A stretch of DNA of 16,294 nucleotides from a bacterium (GTDB taxonomy: Bacteria; Gemmatimonadota; Gemmatimonadetes; Gemmatimonadales; Gemmatimonadaceae): the NCBI GenBank assembly GCA_021802745.1, contig JAJZRK010000057.1, positions 1 through 16,294 on the forward strand, in the 5' to 3' direction. A model generated the notes under the pieces. That model made no database searches. It saw only the letters and a program-made list of their open reading frames with translations, and was not told the origin of the DNA. Within the stretch, counting starts at the first letter, position 1; every line of letters starts with the position of its first letter. Shown here piece after piece: positions 13,834 to 16,294 of this stretch. The position numbers were made by a program, and so were the translations under genes.

Positions 13834-13860
13834 CGCCGCGTCCCCTCTGGGGGCGCGGCG
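13834..13860 (+). terminator. Hairpin terminator after the NYN gene
   Basis: CGCCGCGTCCCC (13834-13845) pairs with GGGGGCGCGGCG (13849-13860), a 12-bp stem with one U-G wobble on the plus strand and loop TCT, followed by TCTCTCGTT. A weaker stem CCTCG/CGAGG (13805-13809 with 13827-13831) precedes it. Position 42 nt after the NYN stop fits transcription termination. It overlaps the longest possible reading of the AAG gene. Confidence 0.55.
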
Positions 13861-13867
13861 TCTCTCG

Positions 13868-14461
13868 TTGCGCGTCCTGCCGCGCGGATTCTACGATCGC
13901 GAAACCGAGGTCGTGGCGCGCGACCTCATTGGCCGCGTGCTCGAGTGCACGCGCGATGGCGTGACCGTGCGCGGTGTCATCTCGGAAACCGAGGCCTACC
14001 TCGGCGCGCATGACCCCGCCTGCCATGCTGCCGTCGGCCGCACCCGCCGCACCGCGGGGCTGTACGGGCCTCCCGGCACGGCGTACGTCTACTTCATCTA
14101 TGGCATGTACTGGTGCGTCAATGCGGTCACTCGCGCCGAAGGGCTCCCCAGCGCCGTGCTGATTCGCGGCGTGCGAGCGCTCGACGGTCTCGACGCCATG
14201 CGGCGGCGACGGCTCGAACGCCGCCACGGCGGGAGTGTCGCCGACCACGCGCTGGCCGACGGGCCGGGCAAGCTCTGCGTCGCGTTCGGCATTGACGGCC
14301 CCGCGCACCACGGTGCCGACCTCGTGCGCGGAACCGCGCTGCGCATTCTCCATGGGGCCGCGGTGGACGATGCCCACGTTCAGGTGACCCCGCGCATCGG
14401 CATCAGCAAGGCGCAGGAGTGGCCGTTGCGGTGGGTGCTGACGCCGGAGTCGGGTGGGTAA
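13868..14461 (+). CDS. 3-methyladenine DNA glycosylase (AAG/MPG family)
   Basis: A base-excision repair enzyme that removes alkylated purines and hypoxanthine from DNA. It has LPRGFYDRETEVVARDLIG (the usual start of the family), the catalytic-Glu motif SETEAYLG, YFIYGMYWCVN (base-flipping wedge region), RGVRALDG and DGPGKLCVAFGID (purine pocket), all in the normal order. From TTG 13868 the product is 197 residues, the usual size. The frame also opens at GTG 13802 (219 residues), but that 22-residue extension is not family-like, has no ribosome binding site, and is encoded across a terminator-like hairpin (13834-13860). TTG 13868 also lacks a clear Shine-Dalgarno, so the start remains uncertain. 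The TAA stop at 14459-14461 runs straight into a heptamer array. The gene converges on the barrel gene at 14628. Confidence 0.92.
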   Translation: MRVLPRGFYDRETEVVARDLIGRVLECTRDGVTVRGVISETEAYLGAHDPACHAAVGRTRRTAGLYGPPGTAYVYFIYGMYWCVNAVTRAEGLPSAVLIRGVRALDGLDAMRRRRLERRHGGSVADHALADGPGKLCVAFGIDGPAHHGADLVRGTALRILHGAAVDDAHVQVTPRIGISKAQEWPLRWVLTPESGG

Positions 14462-14537
14462 TGGCGGATGGCAGATGGCAGATGGCAGATGGCAGATGGC
14501 AGATGGCGGATGGCGGATGGCGGATGGCGGATGGCAG
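14461..14537 (+). repeat. Eleven-copy heptamer array (ATGGCAG/ATGGCGG) at the AAG stop codon
   Basis: Eleven exact 7-nt units in the order GCGG, five GCAG, four GCGG, one GCAG (each preceded by ATG or AT-G as ATGGCRG). The first base is the last base of the AAG stop codon TAA. One further GG in phase lies at 14456-14457 inside the gene. The two unit types are in blocks, as expected from slippage. Confidence 0.95.
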
Positions 14538-14557
14538 CGAACCGGCACCGACAAAAC

Positions 14558-14588
14558 GAGGGCGGGCCCCATCCCGGAGCCCGCCCTC
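14558..14588. terminator. Bidirectional hairpin terminator between AAG and the barrel gene
   Basis: GAGGGCGGGC (14558-14567) pairs perfectly with GCCCGCCCTC (14579-14588) around an 11-nt loop. On the minus strand the stem is followed by GTTTTG, a short T-run, making a good intrinsic terminator for the barrel gene. On the plus strand the following TCTCATC is a weaker tract. Core GGGCGGGC is shared with 5791-5819. Confidence 0.75.
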
Positions 14589-14609
14589 TCTCATCTGATG
14601 TCTGCCATC
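14589..14609 (-). repeat. Degenerate heptamer repeat 3' of the barrel gene
   Basis: On the minus strand three 7-nt units follow one another: GATGGCA, GACATCA, GATGAGA, then run into the terminator stem (GAGGGCG). The first unit is identical to the GATGGCA register of the 14461 array. It starts 18 nt after the barrel stop codon. Confidence 0.45.
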
Positions 14610-14627
14610 AGCCGGCCCGTTCCGAGT

Positions 14628-15290
14628 CTATCGCATCTTCTCGATGGACGACCCGAAGTTGTACCGCAGTCCCGCTTCCCAGAACGACGTCGCGCCGTTG
14701 CCGTTCACGAGCCAGTCGCCCGTCCCCTTGGTGGGCATCACCGTGTACTGCGCGTACGGCGCGAACTTGTGCCAGGTGATCATGAAGCCGCCGCTGAACG
14801 TCGCCTTCGTCATCGCCCGGGCGTCGTTCACCCGCGTCTGCGCGGAATCGCGCGCCGCGGCGCTATTGAAGAACGTCCCGATCGGCTCCGCCTGCTTGAT
14901 GTAGTTGAACGAGTAGCCGGCGCCCACGTACGGCCGGAACCAGGTCCAGTTGGGCAGGAAGAGGATCCCCTGGAATCCCACGCGGCGCAGGTCGGTCATC
15001 AGTGCCTTGCGCAGGCCCGACGAGTTGGGGTCGGACACCGTGGATGAGTCGGTGAAGTACGCCTGCGACCCGTAGACCTGCAGGGCCCACCGCTGGCGCG
15101 TGATCAGCCAGTCGGCCGAGATCATGGGCGCATCAATGCGGTGGAAATAGGTCGGGAACGAAATTCGCCCGCCACCCGCTCCCCAGAACCACGAATTCTC
15201 GATCGGCGCGCCGGCCTGCTGCGCCGCCGCGGCCACCGGAAGGAGCGCCGCCAGCGTGAGTGCGCGGCCAAGGCGTGAGATCGTACGCAT
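14628..15290 (-). CDS. Secreted outer-membrane beta-barrel-like protein
   Basis: A 220-residue protein with a signal peptide (RALTLAALLPVAAAAQQ, cleavage near residue 23). The mature part has alternating aromatic/polar strands typical of small barrels: WALQVYGSQAYF, VGFQGILFLPNWTW, FRPYVGAGYSFNYI, GGFMITWHKFAPYAQYTVMP, and a last strand SFWEAGLRYNF. 'RPYVGAGYSFN' resembles the OmpW/OmpA-like barrel style. The final strand ends at NF with a short SSIEKMR extension. No named family can be assigned. The start at 15290 has GAGGGG 6 nt upstream. It is followed by a degenerate heptamer repeat and a hairpin terminator. A helix-rich segment (FFNSAAARDSAQTRVNDARA) may be a loop. The kbl gene lies upstream in the same direction, 120 nt away. 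Confidence 0.78.
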   Translation of the reverse strand: MRTISRLGRALTLAALLPVAAAAQQAGAPIENSWFWGAGGGRISFPTYFHRIDAPMISADWLITRQRWALQVYGSQAYFTDSSTVSDPNSSGLRKALMTDLRRVGFQGILFLPNWTWFRPYVGAGYSFNYIKQAEPIGTFFNSAAARDSAQTRVNDARAMTKATFSGGFMITWHKFAPYAQYTVMPTKGTGDWLVNGNGATSFWEAGLRYNFGSSIEKMR

Positions 15291-15296
15291 GCTAGA

Positions 15297-15312
15297 CCCC
15301 TCGAAAAGGAGG
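15297..15312 (-). promoter_or_regulatory. Ribosome binding site of the barrel gene, possibly paired
   Basis: On the minus strand GAGGGG (15302-15297) lies 6 nt before ATG 15290. CCTC (15312-15309) can pair with its GAGG across a 6-nt loop, which could mask the site. The stem is short, so any effect is speculative. Confidence 0.4.
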
Positions 15313-15330
15313 ATCGCCGGCCCACCGGCG
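15304..15330 (-). terminator. Weak hairpin terminator after kbl
   Basis: On the minus strand CGCCGG pairs with CCGGCG (15330-15315, loop TGGG), followed after a short gap by TTTT at 15307-15304. The T-run is separated from the stem by 7 nt, so termination would be partial at best, leaving possible read-through from kbl into the barrel gene. Confidence 0.35.
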
Positions 15331-15410
15331 CACCGACGCGACAGAACTTGCCGCGCGGAGACCGGTGCAGCCAGTAGTACCGGATGTAGACGATGCGTCC
15401 CGCCCCCGGG

Positions 15411-16294
15411 TCACTTCGAACCGGGGTGCGTCTCCTTCATCAGCCCGACACGCCGCGCCACCCCCGCGATGGCGCGCACGGCATAATCCAGGTCGTCCTT
15501 CGAGTGCGAGGCCGAAATCTGGCAGCGCAGCCGCGCCGTCCCGTGCGGCACCACCGGGAAGCCGAACCCCGTCACGAAGATCCCCTCGTCCAGCAGCATC
15601 TCGCTCATCCGGATGGCATGCGCCGTCTCGCCAACGATGATCGGCACGATCGGCGTCTCGCCCGGCAGCGGGTTGAACCCGGCCTCGATGATCGCCTGCC
15701 GGAAATACTGGGCGTTGTCCCGAAGCTTCTTCACGCGCTCCGGGTGCGACTCGAGGTACTGCACCGACGCCAGCGCGCTCGCCGCCACGGTGGGCGGCAA
15801 GGCGTTGGAGAACAACTGCGGACGCGAGCGCTGCGTCAGCATGTCGCACAGCGCCGCGCTCCCCGCCACGAACCCGCCGGCCGCGCCGCCCAGCGCCTTG
15901 CCGAGGGTCGAGGTGATCACGTCCACCTCCCCCAGCACCCCGTAATGCTCAGCCGTGCCGCGTCCCGTGGCTCCCAGCACCCCCGTGGAGTGCGAGTCGT
16001 CCACCACGACGATGGCGTCGTGGTCGCGCGCAATCTGCAGGATCTCCGGCAGCTTCGCGATGCTCCCCTCCATCGAGAACACGCCATCGGTCCAGACGAT
16101 GCGCCGGCGCGCCCCCTTGTTGGCGGCGAGCTTCTCGCGCAGGTCGTCGAGGTCGCCGTGCTTGTACACGGCGGTCGTGCACTTGGTGATCGTCTTCGCG
16201 AGGCGGATCGAGTCAATGATGGACGCGTGGTTCAGCGCGTCGCTGACCACGAAGTCGCCCTCCTCGGCGATCGTCGCGGTCAGCCCCTCGTTGG
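15411..16294 (-). CDS. kbl: Glycine C-acetyltransferase (2-amino-3-ketobutyrate CoA ligase), 5' end outside the window
   Basis: About 294 C-terminal residues of an alpha-oxoamine synthase, a PLP enzyme that splits 2-amino-3-oxobutyrate with CoA into glycine and acetyl-CoA in threonine breakdown. It shows SDALNHASIIDSIRL, TDGVFSMEGSIA, VVDDSHSTGVLG and the PLP-lysine motif TSTLGKALGGAAGGF. It then has QRSRPQLFSNALPP and GFGFPVVPHGTARLRCQ. The 'SRPxLFSNxLxP' and 'VTGFxxPVVPxGxARxR' blocks match E. coli Kbl closely. 8-amino-7-oxononanoate synthase (BioF) and aminolevulinate synthase are relatives, and Kbl fits best. The frame continues to the window edge beyond the internal GTG at 16250, so the gene is partial at its 5' end. 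It ends with TGA at 15411-15413. Confidence 0.92.
   Translation of the reverse strand, partial: NEGLTATIAEEGDFVVSDALNHASIIDSIRLAKTITKCTTAVYKHGDLDDLREKLAANKGARRRIVWTDGVFSMEGSIAKLPEILQIARDHDAIVVVDDSHSTGVLGATGRGTAEHYGVLGEVDVITSTLGKALGGAAGGFVAGSAALCDMLTQRSRPQLFSNALPPTVAASALASVQYLESHPERVKKLRDNAQYFRQAIIEAGFNPLPGETPIVPIIVGETAHAIRMSEMLLDEGIFVTGFGFPVVPHGTARLRCQISASHSKDDLDYAVRAIAGVARRVGLMKETHPGSK

Noticed and set aside
14461..14537. CRISPR array
   Set aside because: Units are 7 nt with no spacers, and there are no cas genes in the window.

Overview
The window is GC-rich DNA from a diderm (outer-membrane-bearing) bacterium. Two proteins with signal peptides look like outer-membrane beta-barrels, and there is an NtrY/NtrX-type two-component operon and a bifunctional class A PBP. 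The overall style (GC content, intergenic heptamer repeats, small TM plus coiled-coil proteins beside a two-component system) makes me favour Gemmatimonadota. That is inference and no rRNA is present to test it. There is no tRNA, rRNA, CRISPR array, IS element or phage gene, so most of the window looks chromosomal and housekeeping.

Layout. (1) 1-349 (-): 5' part of a sugar-nucleotide epimerase, probably CDP-paratose 2-epimerase, divergent from (2) 507-2648 (+): penicillin-binding protein 1A, which overlaps by 4 nt (3) 2645-4000 (+): an amidohydrolase/deaminase. (4) 4162-5121 (+): branched-chain aminotransferase ilvE, behind a leader with two hairpins and a decamer tandem array, then (5) 5166-5759 (+): an HNH nuclease-like protein. 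(6) A minus-strand cluster from 11621 down to 5863, read as: NtrY-like histidine kinase, two tandem paralogous TM/coiled-coil proteins, NtrX-like sigma54 activator, an Omp85-like barrel with a bactofilin-like N-terminus, and a DUF4390-like secreted protein. (7) 12049-13791 (+): a NYN ribonuclease-LOTUS protein, preceded by a 427-nt gene-free stretch rich in hairpins. (8) 13868-14461 (+): 3-methyladenine DNA glycosylase. (9) 14628-15290 (-): a secreted barrel-like protein. (10) 15411-16294 (-): the C-terminal part of glycine C-acetyltransferase (kbl).

The most unusual content is between the genes. At both convergent gene pairs (HNH/DUF4390-like and AAG/barrel) the same symmetric module recurs: gene end, purine- and G-rich 7-nt-period repeat, GC hairpin with a GGGCGGGC core, 7-nt-period repeat on the other strand, gene end. 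The repeats run into the stop codons and encode the last residues of some proteins. C-rich or pyrimidine-rich short repeats lie just upstream of PBP1A, ilvE and the histidine kinase. In every array the G-rich strand points away from the adjacent gene. The divergent epimerase/PBP1A pair appears leaderless: each has a TANNNT box 7-8 nt before a start codon that is fixed by an in-frame stop, with no Shine-Dalgarno sequence. The region 11765-12041 has six consecutive strong stems and is the best candidate here for an undescribed structured RNA or leader.
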